From assembly GCA_009777845.1 (NCBI GenBank), contig WRLD01000031.1:1-35326 (forward strand): a DNA stretch of 35,326 bases, written 5' to 3'. The notes under the pieces were generated by a model. The model was not told where the DNA came from, made no database searches, and saw nothing but the letters and a program-made list of their open reading frames with translations. Source of the stretch: Defluviitaleaceae bacterium (GTDB lineage Bacteria > Bacillota > Clostridia > Lachnospirales > WQUN01). The position numbers were made by a program, and so were the translations under genes. Positions 8,310 to 16,571 of this stretch are shown here, piece after piece; within the stretch, counting starts at the first letter, position 1; each line of letters opens with the position of its first letter.

Positions 8310-9824
8310 CTAATGTTTAAAATGACGAACCCCAGTAAAAATCATAGCGATATTATGCTTATTACAAGCATCAATCGAATCCTTATCCTTTACGCTTCCC
8401 CCAGGCTGAATAATCACCGTTATTCCTGCTTTTGCGGCTTCCTCTACGGTGTCGGGCATGGGGAAAAACGCGTCGGAAGCCAGAACCGCGCCCCTTGCGC
8501 GTTCGCCTGCATCGCCTAGCGCGATTTTTGCCGCGCCTACGCGGTTTGTTTGCCCAGGGCCTATGCCCACGGTCATGTCGTCGCGGGCAATGAGTATGCC
8601 GTTAGATTTTACATATTTTACGCATGTCCACGCGAACCGCGCCGTTTTTAGCTCCGCCTCCGTGGGCTTCCGCTCTGTGGGAAAGGTAAGGCTCGCGGTG
8701 TCAAAGCTGGCGTTGTCCCTTTCTTGAATCAGCAAGCCGCCGCTTACCGCGGAAATTCTCTGCTTCGCCGCGCTTGCCTTATTCATGTCAATTTGCAACA
8801 GCCGCAAATTTTTCTTCTTGGTTAAAATTTCCAAAGCCCCCTGCGAAAACGCAGGTGCGATAATTAGCTCAACAAAAATTTCATTTAGCTTTTCGGCGCA
8901 GCTCTTGTCCACCTCGCGGTTAAGTGCGATTATTCCGCCAAATATCGACACAGGGTCGGCTTCGTATGCGCGTAAATACGCCTCCGTAATCGTGCCGCCT
9001 ATGCCTACGCCGCATGGGTTTTGGTGCTTCACTGCCACAGCCGCAGGCGAGTCAAACTCCTGTACCATGGTCAAGGTCACGTCCGCGTCCGCAATATTAT
9101 TGTACGAAAGCTCCTTGCCGTGGAGCTGTTTCGCGCCTATGATTGACGGCGTTTCTATGGGGTCGGCGTATAGTGCGGCGTTTTGGTGCGGGTTTTCGCC
9201 GTAGCGTAGCGGCTGTTTTATTTCGTAGGTAAGCGTGAGCTTTTCGGGATAGGGTTCTTTTGTCAAATAATCGGCAATAAGCGCGTCATATGCGGCGGTG
9301 TGTCGAAACGCCTTTGCCGCCAATAGCTTCTTCGTTTCGAGCGTGATTTCGCCGTCCGCCAGCTCCGCCAAAATGCTGGCGTAGTCGGCGTGGTCTACCA
9401 CCACCGCGATATATGCGTGATTTTTAGCCGCGGAGCGTAGCATAGACGGCCCGCCGATGTCGATATTTTCTATGGCTTCGGCTTCAGTTACATCGGGCTT
9501 TTTGATTGTTTCCTTGAACGGATACAAATTTACAACCACCATGTCTATTGTGCTTATTTTGTGGCAAGCAAGCGTTCGCATATGCTCGGGGTTGTCGCGG
9601 ACGGCAAGAATACCGCCGTGGATTACTGGGTGCAACGTCTTTACTCGCCCGTCCAAAATCTCGGGGAAGTCGGTGACCTCGGAAATGTTTAACGCTCCCA
9701 AAGGCCTAAGAAGCTCGTAAGTACCGCCTGTGGAAACGATTTCGTAGCCATGCTCGGTTAAGCCCGCGGCAAATTCCAAAAGCCCTGTTTTGTCTGAAAC
9801 ACTTATTAACGCTCGTTTTTTCAT
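8310..9824 (-). CDS. purH: Bifunctional AICAR transformylase / IMP cyclohydrolase
   Basis: Catalyses the last two steps to IMP: formyl transfer from 10-formyl-THF to AICAR, then ring closure. The protein has 504 residues. The N-terminal MGS-like cyclohydrolase domain starts RALISVSDKTGLLEFA, and the transformylase domain has the catalytic Lys-His in VAVKHQNPCGVG. It ends in GVRHFKH, the typical PurH C terminus. AGGAGG lies a few bases upstream of the ATG. Upstream of it, 9825-10145 is filled by repeats, so it is separated from purN by about 1.2 kb, including a methyltransferase gene. Confidence 0.95.
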   Translation of the reverse strand: MKKRALISVSDKTGLLEFAAGLTEHGYEIVSTGGTYELLRPLGALNISEVTDFPEILDGRVKTLHPVIHGGILAVRDNPEHMRTLACHKISTIDMVVVNLYPFKETIKKPDVTEAEAIENIDIGGPSMLRSAAKNHAYIAVVVDHADYASILAELADGEITLETKKLLAAKAFRHTAAYDALIADYLTKEPYPEKLTLTYEIKQPLRYGENPHQNAALYADPIETPSIIGAKQLHGKELSYNNIADADVTLTMVQEFDSPAAVAVKHQNPCGVGIGGTITEAYLRAYEADPVSIFGGIIALNREVDKSCAEKLNEIFVELIIAPAFSQGALEILTKKKNLRLLQIDMNKASAAKQRISAVSGGLLIQERDNASFDTASLTFPTERKPTEAELKTARFAWTCVKYVKSNGILIARDDMTVGIGPGQTNRVGAAKIALGDAGERARGAVLASDAFFPMPDTVEEAAKAGITVIIQPGGSVKDKDSIDACNKHNIAMIFTGVRHFKH

Positions 9825-9854
9825 GTTTTCCTCCTAGGTAATTTTTATTTAGTT

Positions 9855-10135
9855 TTTAATGAACGCAAGAAAGAATCCGCGAAAATTCGTTAAATCCGCG
9901 TTCCATGCCTTTAAAAAATCCGTGTCCTATCGTCTGCTGTGCCTCGTTCCCTCTGTGCCTCTGTGCCTCTGTGTGAAATGGTTTTGACAAATAATGAACG
10001 TAGGTAAAGCGTATAACCTCATTCTTTAGTTAAAAGATTTTTTCACACAGAGGCACAGAGGCACAGAGGGAGCGTGGCACAGCAGAAGCACGAACGAATC
10101 CGCGTAATCCGCGAAAATCCGCGTTCCATTTCTTT
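9855..10135. repeat. GCGGATTT-type repeat halves flanking an inserted element
   Basis: The gap between purH and the methyltransferase holds two pieces of the GCGGATTT family. The left piece (about 9855-9930) ends CCGCGTTCCATGCC and the right piece (about 10090-10131) ends CCGCGTTCCATTTC. Between them lies a CTCTGTG element (9933-10086). The right piece abuts the methyltransferase stop within about 15 bases. Confidence 0.7.
9933..10086. mobile_element. CTCTGTG inverted-repeat element, copy A
   Basis: Terminal inverted repeats of about 45 bases: the left arm runs TCTGCTGTGCC through CTCTGTGCCTCTGTGTGAAA and the right arm is its complement (TTCACACAGAGGCACAGAGG, ending GGCACAGCAGA). The 70-base core (AATGAACGTAGGTAAAGCGT) is shared with the copy at 19519-19676. 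No coding capacity; a non-autonomous, MITE-like element. Confidence 0.8.
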
Positions 10136-10145
10136 TTTTAATCCG

Positions 10146-10829
10146 CTAAATTACAACCTCGCTGTAAATGTACGTAACCACATCACGGCGAAGCAGACCG
10201 TCTACGCTTTCCTGTTCAAACACCTCGCCCATTTCCTTTATATGGCAATCATAACCCTCATCAGACGGCAATGGGTCGCGCGAGTGCGAGGTCATGTACG
10301 TGAGCCAGCGTTCGCGTGTGTAAAATTGCGTGTTCGGAAAGGCTTGCACGGTCGGGCTTGTGAAAAATACATCTGTAGACTGCTTGCTGTGCGAAACACT
10401 GCTACCGTTCGGCATGATATTGTACACCGCCGCCACAAGAACGCCGTTTTTGCCGATACGCAGGCACTCCGCCCTAAATTCGTTAGGCGCGAACCAGTGC
10501 AGGGCTTGGGCGCAGGTGATTACATCTATGCTACCGCTTGGCAGCGTTGTATTTTCCGCCGTACCGCTTATTACCCTTGCATTTGGGAATGGCGCGAGCG
10601 TGCGGATAAGTATTTCTCGCATGTCGTTGTTTGGCTCTACCGCAAACACGCCATATCCGCGCTGTGCGAGAAGCAGGGAGAGCTTGCCTGTTCCTGCCCC
10701 TATGTCGGCAATCACCGCATTTGTGGGAAACAGCGCGACGATATAATCCAACGCCGTATCGGGATAGGTCGGTCGGGCGTTGGCGTAGGCTTCCGCTTTG
10801 CCAGAGAAAAGGTTAGTATTGTTTTCCAT
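10146..10829 (-). CDS. Class I SAM-dependent methyltransferase
   Basis: Predicted cytoplasmic methyltransferase of 227 residues (Methyltransf_11/25 type). Motif I is VIADIGAGTGKLSLLLAQ, motif II FAVEPNNDM, motif III SGTAENTTLP, and IDVITCAQALHWF is the post-II segment. The ATG at 10829 is preceded by GAGGA at eight bases; an ATG 12 codons upstream has no site. The substrate cannot be deduced. The gene sits between purN and purH with repeat elements on both sides, so it looks like an insertion into the purine operon and not a purine enzyme. Confidence 0.82.
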   Translation of the reverse strand: MENNTNLFSGKAEAYANARPTYPDTALDYIVALFPTNAVIADIGAGTGKLSLLLAQRGYGVFAVEPNNDMREILIRTLAPFPNARVISGTAENTTLPSGSIDVITCAQALHWFAPNEFRAECLRIGKNGVLVAAVYNIMPNGSSVSHSKQSTDVFFTSPTVQAFPNTQFYTRERWLTYMTSHSRDPLPSDEGYDCHIKEMGEVFEQESVDGLLRRDVVTYIYSEVVI

Positions 10830-10864
10830 TATACCAGTCCTCGCTTGGGTGTAGTTTAAAGGCA

Positions 10865-11031
10865 TGGAACGCGGATTTTCGCGGATTTGGCGGATTTACG
10901 CGGATTCTATCTGGCGTGTTTTTTAAAATCCGCATAATTAACAAGCTGCGTAATTCATGCTTCGCTAGTTTTTAATGAACGCAAGAAAGAATCCGCGAAA
11001 ATCCGTTAAATCCGCGAAAATCCGCGTTCCA
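10865..11031. repeat. GCGGATTT-type palindromic repeat
   Basis: Complete copy bounded by TGGAACG (10865) and CGTTCCA (11031). The arms are about 50 bases of degenerate 9-bp units, and the centre is unpaired (TCTATCTGGCGTGTTTTTTA onward). Its right end is eight bases from the purN stop codon, so in the purN transcript the palindrome would fold right after translation ends. Confidence 0.82.
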
Positions 11032-11038
11032 TTTCTTT

Positions 11039-11599
11039 TTACAATTCCGCCAAAAACTCCGCCAAAAGACCATGCTCCTGTTCAAGCACCCTAGCCGCCA
11101 ATGCCTCGGGCGTATCGTCTGCAAGAACACGCACCTTTTTTTGTGCTAATATATCGCCTTCGTCATATTCGGCGGTTACGCGGTGTATGGTTACGCCTGT
11201 TTCTGTTTCGCCAGCCGCAAGGACGGCGGCGTGTACGTTTATGCCGAACATGCCCTTTCCGCCATATTTTGGCAGTAGCGAGGGGTGGATATTGTAGATT
11301 TTGCCCTTGTAGGCTTCTAGGACATTAGTGGGTACTTTTTTTAAATACCCTGCGAGAAAAACAATGTCCGAGCCGTGCGTTTGCAGGGTTTTCAGCAAAA
11401 GCTCCTCAAAATCTGGCGCGGTGGCTTTGCTTATGTGAAAGGCTGGTATGCCCTCGTTCGCGGCGCGTTTTAGAGCCATAGAACCGCCGTTGTTGCTTAT
11501 TACCACACATACGCGGCCGCCGATTTTGCCCGATTTGCAGCCGTCTATGATGGCTTGCAGGTTTGAGCCGCCGTGAGAAGCAAGAACCGCTATGTTCAT
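11039..11599 (-). CDS. purN: GAR transformylase (10-formyl-THF dependent)
   Basis: Phosphoribosylglycinamide formyltransferase, third step of purine synthesis. The protein has 186 residues. It starts [20 protein letters not shown], a phosphoribosyl-binding loop. The catalytic Asn and His lie in [13 protein letters not shown], and the catalytic Asp in [11 protein letters not shown]. The family usually reads GMYGxxVHxAVL; here it is [12 protein letters not shown]. The ATG overlaps the purM TGA by four bases. Confidence 0.94.
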   Translation of the reverse strand: MNIAVLASHGGSNLQAIIDGCKSGKIGGRVCVVISNNGGSMALKRAANEGIPAFHISKATAPDFEELLLKTLQTHGSDIVFLAGYLKKVPTNVLEAYKGKIYNIHPSLLPKYGGKGMFGINVHAAVLAAGETETGVTIHRVTAEYDEGDILAQKKVRVLADDTPEALAARVLEQEHGLLAEFLAEL

Positions 11600-12609
11600 A
11601 TAAACTTCACGCCCTCGCCCGTGACTACCTCGCCGATTATTTCTACTTTTTCGCCGCAGGAACGCAGTAATTCCAAGGAGCTGTCCGCATCGTCCTTGTC
11701 CACAGCTACGACCATTCCCACGCCCATATTGTACAAATTAAACATCTCCGCTTGCTCTATTTTCCCATGCTTTTGCAAAAACGAGAAAATAGGCGGAATA
11801 TTCCACGAATTAACGCGAATTAACGCGCCAAGCCCTTGCGGCAGAATACGCGGAATATTTTCGATAAAGCCGCCGCCAGTGATATGCGAGATTCCCTTGG
11901 ATTTTTCCAGTTTTTCCAACGCTTTTGTGTAAATTCGCGTAGGCGTAAGCAGGACTTCTCCTAGCCTTTTGTCAAAGCCCTCGTATGTTTTGTGTAGGTC
12001 TAGCTTATTGTCCCTTATTATTTTGCGAATAAGCGAAAAGCCGTTGGAATGTACGCCCGACGAGGCAATTCCTAGAAGCGTATCGCCCGACTTAATGCTT
12101 TCGCCTGTAAGCATTTTCCTTTTTTCGACTATGCCCACACAAAAGCCTGCTATGTCGTATTCGTTTTCGGGCATCATGTCGGGGTGTTCCGCCATTTCTC
12201 CGCCGATTAAGGCACAGCTCGACAAAACACAGCCGTCACTTATTCCTGCTACTATGGCCTCCATTACGGCAGGCTTTACCTTGCCGCAGGCTATATAATC
12301 CAGGAAAAATAGCGGCCTTGCGCCTACGGTGATTATGTCGTTGACACACATTGCCACCGCATCAATGCCGATTGTGTCGTGCTTGTCCATGGCGAACGCG
12401 AGCATTAGCTTTGTGCCTACGCCGTCCGTTCCGCTTACGAGGACAGGCTCGTCATATTTGTAACCGCTAAGGTCAAACAAGCCGCCAAAGCCGCCAAGTC
12501 CGCCAAGCACGCCTTGTATTTTTGTGCGTTCTACGTGCTTTTTTATACGCTGTACGGCTTCGTAGCCCGCATGAATGTCTACACCTGCGTTTTTGTAATT
12601 TTCAGACAT
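11596..12609 (-). CDS. purM: AIR synthetase
   Basis: Phosphoribosylformylglycinamidine cyclo-ligase closes the imidazole ring of AIR. It has 337 residues from the ATG at 12609, which has a GGGGGC site and fits the family start [18 protein letters not shown]. Visible motifs are [17 protein letters not shown] (ATP and Mg binding), [20 protein letters not shown] and [15 protein letters not shown]. It starts eight bases after purF and overlaps purN by four. Confidence 0.95.
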   Translation of the reverse strand: MSENYKNAGVDIHAGYEAVQRIKKHVERTKIQGVLGGLGGFGGLFDLSGYKYDEPVLVSGTDGVGTKLMLAFAMDKHDTIGIDAVAMCVNDIITVGARPLFFLDYIACGKVKPAVMEAIVAGISDGCVLSSCALIGGEMAEHPDMMPENEYDIAGFCVGIVEKRKMLTGESIKSGDTLLGIASSGVHSNGFSLIRKIIRDNKLDLHKTYEGFDKRLGEVLLTPTRIYTKALEKLEKSKGISHITGGGFIENIPRILPQGLGALIRVNSWNIPPIFSFLQKHGKIEQAEMFNLYNMGVGMVVAVDKDDADSSLELLRSCGEKVEIIGEVVTGEGVKFI

Positions 12610-12617
12610 AAAGCCCC

Positions 12618-14063
12618 CTATTGTAGTCCAGAATAATCCTGCAAATGCGTGGGATAATTGCCGTTTAAGCAAGCAAGACACAAGCCGCGGCATTGCCCCT
12701 CCGCACAAATTCCTATGGCTTCGGCAAGCCCTGCATGGCTTATGCAGTGCAGAGAATCCATGCCCATAAGCTCGGCGATTTTTTTCTCGTCCTTTTTATG
12801 GGAAATAAATTTGCTTTCGGTGGGCAGACCTATGCCGTAGTAGCAACGGTACTTGAACAAGGGCGCGGCTACTCTTACGTGAATTTCGCGAGTGCCTGCG
12901 TCCTTGAGCAGCTTTGTCATGTGCCGCATGGTCGTACCGCGAACGATTGAGTCGTCTATAAGCACCACGGATTTGCCCTCCACTATGGAACGCACGGCGG
13001 ACAGCTTCATTTTTACGCCCTGCTCGCGTAAGCCCTGCGACGGCGCGATAAAGGTACGCCCGATGTAGCGGTTTTTTATTACGCCTAGCTCGTAGGGTAT
13101 GCCAGTAACCTCCGAATAGCCGATAGCGGCAGAAATTCCAGTATCTGGCGAGGCGATTATTATATCCGCATCTATCGGCGACTCGCGCGCCAAAATTCTG
13201 CCTGCGTTTTTGCGTGAGGTGTGTACGTTTACGGCTTGAATATTCGAGTCTGGCCGCGCTATATAAATATATTCCATTCCGCAAACGCGCAGCTCGCGGT
13301 CGTTTGTGTAAAAAGCCGAGGTCAAGCCGTCGTCGTTTATAATCACTATTTCGCCAGGCTCGACATCGCGTATAAATTCCGCGCCTATTACATCTAGGGC
13401 GCAGGTTTCGCTACATGCCACATAGGAATCGCCTAGCTTGCCTAGCACGAGCGGCCGTATTCCACGCGAATCACGCGCCGCCACAAGACCGTCCTCGGTC
13501 ATCAGCAACACGGCGAATCCGCCATGCACCTGACTAAGCGAGCGTTTTAGCCGTTCCGCAAAGGTAGAAAGCGGTGTCCTGCGAATAATATGCGCCAAAA
13601 TTTCGGAATTGCAGGTGCTTTGGAATATGCTTCCATATTCCTCTAGCTTGGAGCGTAGGCTTTGGGCGTTTACATACGAGCCGTTTTGACAAACGGCTAA
13701 ATTGCTCTTGCTAAATTTAAAAAGCAATGGTTGAATGGTAGTATTTTCCTTGTCGTCAGTAGCATAAAGAACATGCCCAATCGCCGCCGAGCCTTTCAAG
13801 CGCGAAAGTGTTTCGTTAGAAAAAACATCAGTAAGTAAGCCGTTTCCCTTATAACGCGAAAAATCGGTATTGTTTTTTACCACTATTCCCGCAGCATCTT
13901 GCCCCCTGTGCTGGAGGGCGTGCAAGCCATAATATACAAGCCGCGCCGCTTCGTTATGCCCCCAAATGCCAAACAAGCCACATTCGTGAGTTATTGAGCT
14001 GGAAATAAAATCGTTTTTATAGTCGCTTTCATATTCGCTCTCTATGCCTGTTTTATTAGACAT
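12618..14063 (-). CDS. purF: Amidophosphoribosyltransferase
   Basis: First committed enzyme of purine synthesis: PRPP plus glutamine to phosphoribosylamine. It has 481 residues from the ATG at 14063, which has AGGAG nine bases upstream. Residues 1-27 look like a propeptide cleaved before Cys28 (THE then [13 protein letters not shown]), the N-terminal nucleophile, as in Bacillus PurF. The PRPP-binding loop is [17 protein letters not shown]. The Cys-rich C-terminal segment ([16 protein letters not shown]) fits the iron-sulfur-containing class. It is the first gene of the cluster, but upstream of it lie 740 bases of repeats, and I see no sigma-A promoter close to the start. Confidence 0.95.
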   Translation of the reverse strand: MSNKTGIESEYESDYKNDFISSSITHECGLFGIWGHNEAARLVYYGLHALQHRGQDAAGIVVKNNTDFSRYKGNGLLTDVFSNETLSRLKGSAAIGHVLYATDDKENTTIQPLLFKFSKSNLAVCQNGSYVNAQSLRSKLEEYGSIFQSTCNSEILAHIIRRTPLSTFAERLKRSLSQVHGGFAVLLMTEDGLVAARDSRGIRPLVLGKLGDSYVACSETCALDVIGAEFIRDVEPGEIVIINDDGLTSAFYTNDRELRVCGMEYIYIARPDSNIQAVNVHTSRKNAGRILARESPIDADIIIASPDTGISAAIGYSEVTGIPYELGVIKNRYIGRTFIAPSQGLREQGVKMKLSAVRSIVEGKSVVLIDDSIVRGTTMRHMTKLLKDAGTREIHVRVAAPLFKYRCYYGIGLPTESKFISHKKDEKKIAELMGMDSLHCISHAGLAEAIGICAEGQCRGLCLACLNGNYPTHLQDYSGLQ

Positions 14064-14129
14064 TTTTTGCTCCTTTCGCTCTCTCTCGCCATCGGCGATT
14101 TCCCCATGTAATGCCCCTACAGTAACCGC

Positions 14130-14353
14130 CACGCCAAACGCACGAATGGCAAAACGTCACGCCGAACGCACGAACGGCAAAACGCCACGCCAAACACGCA
14201 AACGGCAAAACACCACGCCAAACACACGAATGGCAAAACACCACGCCAAACGCACGAACGGCAAAACACCACGCCAAACGTACGAATGGCAAAACGTCAC
14301 ACCGAACACACGAATGGCAAAACACCATTTCAAACGCACGAACGGCAAAATCT
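14130..14353. repeat. 28-bp tandem array, eight units
   Basis: Eight contiguous units of exactly 28 bases with the pattern CACGCCAAACGCACGAA, then TGGCAAAACGT or a close variant. Sequence varies mainly at a few positions (T/C in AATGGC or AACGGC; GT, GC or AC at the unit end). There are no unique spacers, so it is not a CRISPR. The unit length is not a multiple of three, so any translation changes frame at each unit. It is bordered on the right by the 112-bp element at 14364. Confidence 0.9.
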
Positions 14354-14363
14354 GCACGGTTTC

Positions 14364-14475
14364 GTAGGGGACGGATTTATCCGTCCCGAGGTTGCCTCGC
14401 TCTGCGTTAATGGACGTTATCCGTCCGTGAATTGACGAGCGTGCCTACCTCGGGGCGGACAAGTCCGCCCCCTAC
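14364..14475. mobile_element. 112-bp hairpin-ended element, copy 1
   Basis: Begins GTAGGG and ends CCCTAC. The left terminus contains GGGACGGATTTATCCGTCCC and the right terminus GGGGCGGACAAGTCCGCCCC; each is itself a 9-2-9 hairpin, and the two are inverted relatives of one another. The internal sequence includes AATGGACGTTATCCGTCCGT. With its flanks it forms an exact 131-base spacer between the 28-bp arrays. Confidence 0.8.
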
Positions 14476-14484
14476 AGTAACCGT

Positions 14485-14624
14485 CATACCAAACACACGA
14501 ACGGCAAAACGCCACGCCGAACACGCAAACGGCAAAATACCACGCCAAACGCACGAACGGCAAAACGCCACGCCAAACGCACGAACGGCAAAATGCCACG
14601 TCAAACACGCAAACGGCAAAATCT
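14485..14624. repeat. 28-bp tandem array, five units
   Basis: Five contiguous 28-base units of the same family as the array at 14130, for example CACGCCAAACGCACGAACGG followed by CAAAACGC. Both this and the first array end with the variant unit tail AAAATCT, directly before GCACGGTTTCG. Confidence 0.9.
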
Positions 14625-14634
14625 GCACGGTTTC

Positions 14635-14746
14635 GTAGGGGACGGATTTATCCGTCCCGAGGTTGCCTCGTTCTGCGTTAATGGACGTTATCCGTCCGTG
14701 AATTGACGAACGTGCCTACCTCGGGGCGGACAAGTCCGCCCCCTAC
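14635..14746. mobile_element. 112-bp hairpin-ended element, copy 2
   Basis: Nearly identical to 14364-14475, with only a few substitutions (for example CTCGTTCTG instead of CTCGCTCTG). The spacer it belongs to (14625-14755) is again 131 bases, as in the first copy. Confidence 0.8.
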
Positions 14747-14755
14747 AGTAGCCGT

Positions 14756-14800
14756 CACGCCAAACACACGAATGGCAAAACGCCACGCCGAACACACTCC
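14756..14800. repeat. 28-bp array remnant, about one and a half units
   Basis: One full unit (14756-14783) and a partial second (14784 to about 14800) after the second 112-bp element. It ends just before the terminator of dut. Confidence 0.75.
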
Positions 14801-14807
14801 ACCGTAG

Positions 14808-14824
14808 AAAAGGGGCTATGCCCC
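14808..14824 (-). terminator. Terminator overlapping the dut stop codon
   Basis: On the minus strand GGGGC, loop ATA, GCCCC is followed by TTTT; the TAG stop of dut lies in the hairpin. The stem is five G-C pairs. It would end the rpsO-pnp-M16-dut transcript and separate it from purF. Confidence 0.6.
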
Positions 14825-15250
14825 CGTACTTCCAAAGCCACCATCAGCACGCTCCGTACCTGGCAGCTTGTCCGCCTCTACAAATTCCACCATTTCCACC
14901 CTAGCAATAATCATTTGTGCAATTCTGTCGCCGCGGTTTATCGTAAAATCCTGCTCGCCGTGGTTTATTAGTATTACTTTAATTTCGCCGCGGTAGTCCG
15001 AATCAACTGTGCCAGGCGAATTTAGCACAGCCACGCCATGCTTATACGCAAGCCCGCTGCGTGAGCGAATTTGCGCTTCGTAGCCAAAAGGGAGAGCGAT
15101 TTTAATTCCCGTAGGAACTAAAACACGCTCTCCCCTTTTTATGGTAATAGCTTTTACATTTGCGTACAAATCAAAGCCCGCCGCTTCTAGCGACTGGCGT
15201 GCAGGAACGAGTAAATCCTTCGCATCACAAGTACGTTCGAGAAAGAACAT
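14816..15250 (-). CDS. dut: dUTP diphosphatase
   Basis: Hydrolyses dUTP to dUMP, keeping uracil out of DNA and feeding thymidylate synthesis. It has 144 residues, the normal trimeric dUTPase length. All five motifs are visible: AAGFDLYA, RSRSGLA, GTVDSDYRGEI, RGDRIAQMI and ERADGGFGSTG. GGGGGG lies five bases upstream of the ATG. It follows the M16 peptidase gene by 54 bases, a gap that contains a duplicate of the M16 gene end. Confidence 0.95.
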   Translation of the reverse strand: MFFLERTCDAKDLLVPARQSLEAAGFDLYANVKAITIKRGERVLVPTGIKIALPFGYEAQIRSRSGLAYKHGVAVLNSPGTVDSDYRGEIKVILINHGEQDFTINRGDRIAQMIIARVEMVEFVEADKLPGTERADGGFGSTGA

Positions 15251-15266
15251 AATACCCCCCGACTAG

Positions 15267-15341
15267 TTACAGCGAGCTTTTACACTTTTCAAAGTTAAAA
15301 CTAATTACAGCGAGCTTTTACATTTTTCAAAATTGAAACTA
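15267..15341. repeat. Tandem duplication of the M16 gene 3' end
   Basis: Two 37-base copies, 15267-15303 and 15305-15341, both starting TTACAGCGAGCTTTTACA, differ at four positions. The second copy encodes the last residues and stop of the M16 peptidase; the first lies in the gap before dut. Confidence 0.85.
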
Positions 15342-16564
15342 TCGACTTTCTTCCCTACCAGTGAAAGACTAATTTGTTCTAGGTCAAAAAGAGCCTCGCA
15401 TACGCCAAAAAACGCGTTTAAATCAACCGCATCAATTTTTTCCACTAGCTCATCGGGCGTGATTACCTTGTCTAGCATGAGTAGCGTACGCCCGATACTG
15501 TTCATGCGGCTTGCGGCGTTTTCTAGGCTTAGCAGGAAGTTGCTTTTTAGCTGTTCCTTTGCCTTTGCGAGCTGTTCGTTGGTTATTCTGTCGGTTAGCA
15601 TACCGCGTACTTCCTTGGCGATTAGCCCCAAGACCTCATATACATTATCGGGGTTAAGCCCTGCGTATACGAGAAAAACGCCTGTGTCGTAGTAGCTTAC
15701 ATTGTACGAATACAGCGAATAAACTAAGCCGCGCTCCTCGCGTATTTTTTGGAAAAGGCGCGAGCTCATGCCGCCGCCGAGAATTGTATTTACGGCAGCG
15801 AGCGCGTACGATTCGTCTATGCCTGTTTTTATTCCTGGGAAGCCGACACATAGGTGTACCTGCTCAATGTCCTTTTCACGCAGGGAAAACCCAGGCGAAT
15901 AGCTCGCCTGAGCCTCCTTAAAGCTGTCCTGCGCGCCTTGGTATTGCCCAAAGCAAGCGGTTATTTTTTCCAAAGCCTCTTTGACGTTGATGTTTCCTGC
16001 AATTGCGATTACTACATTTTTAGGCGAATACCGCGAAGCCACAAACCTACGGAAATCGTCGCTGGTAAAGCTGCCTATAGACTCCTGTGTGCCGAGTATG
16101 CTCATTCCCAACGGATTTTGCGGAAAGGTCTTGTACTGCAAAAGGTCAACGGCCAAGTCCTCGGGCGTGTCCTCGTACATGCTAATTTCTTCCAATATAA
16201 CGCCGCGTTCCTTGTCGATTTCCGCTTGGTCAAATTTGGAATTAAAAAACATGTCGCCCAAAACGTCTAACGCAATATCAAAATGCGTGTCCAGCGTTCT
16301 GGTGAAATAGCAGGTATATTCCTTGGACGTAAACGCGTTTAACTGACCGCCCACAGCGTCCATTGTGTCGGCAATTTCCATGGCAGTCCGTTTTTGCGTG
16401 CCTTTAAAAAGCATGTGTTCTATGAAGTGGGAAATGCCATTATTGTCCAAATTTTCGTTACGCGAGCCGTTACGCACCCATACCCCAAAGCTAACAGAAC
16501 GCACAAAGGGTATAGGCTCGGTCACTACTCGCAATCCGTTTGGTAGGTTAAATACTTCTATCAA
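15305..16564 (-). CDS. M16-family zinc processing peptidase
   Basis: Predicted zinc metallopeptidase of the insulinase/mitochondrial-processing-peptidase family (like Bacillus MlpA/YmxG), 419 residues. The inverted zinc motif is HFIEH (His46, Glu49, His50) with a third ligand in ERGVILEEI about 75 residues on. The C-terminal M16 domain has the GGGMSSRLFQKIREERGLVYS motif. I choose the TTG at 16564 because it gives (M)IEVFNLPNGLRVVTE, which lines up with the usual family start, and lies seven bases after the pnp stop. An ATG at 16600 would overlap pnp. A gene of this family beside pnp is a common arrangement in Firmicutes. Its physiological substrate is unknown. Confidence 0.9.
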   Translation of the reverse strand: MIEVFNLPNGLRVVTEPIPFVRSVSFGVWVRNGSRNENLDNNGISHFIEHMLFKGTQKRTAMEIADTMDAVGGQLNAFTSKEYTCYFTRTLDTHFDIALDVLGDMFFNSKFDQAEIDKERGVILEEISMYEDTPEDLAVDLLQYKTFPQNPLGMSILGTQESIGSFTSDDFRRFVASRYSPKNVVIAIAGNINVKEALEKITACFGQYQGAQDSFKEAQASYSPGFSLREKDIEQVHLCVGFPGIKTGIDESYALAAVNTILGGGMSSRLFQKIREERGLVYSLYSYNVSYYDTGVFLVYAGLNPDNVYEVLGLIAKEVRGMLTDRITNEQLAKAKEQLKSNFLLSLENAASRMNSIGRTLLMLDKVITPDELVEKIDAVDLNAFFGVCEALFDLEQISLSLVGKKVDSFNFEKCKSSL

Positions 16565-16571
16565 GTTTTCA

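Noticed and set aside
14064..14130. Guanine riboswitch or PurR boxes upstream of purF
   Set aside because: I could not find the conserved riboswitch core or PurR-box pairs; the stretch is short and then becomes repeats.
14044..14638. Open frames across the 28-bp arrays on both strands
   Set aside because: Their translations are just the repeat read in rotating frames (period 84 bases), with no ribosome-binding site.
14130..14800. CRISPR array
   Set aside because: The 28-bp units are contiguous with no unique spacers, the 131-bp blocks between arrays are copies of each other, and no cas gene is nearby.
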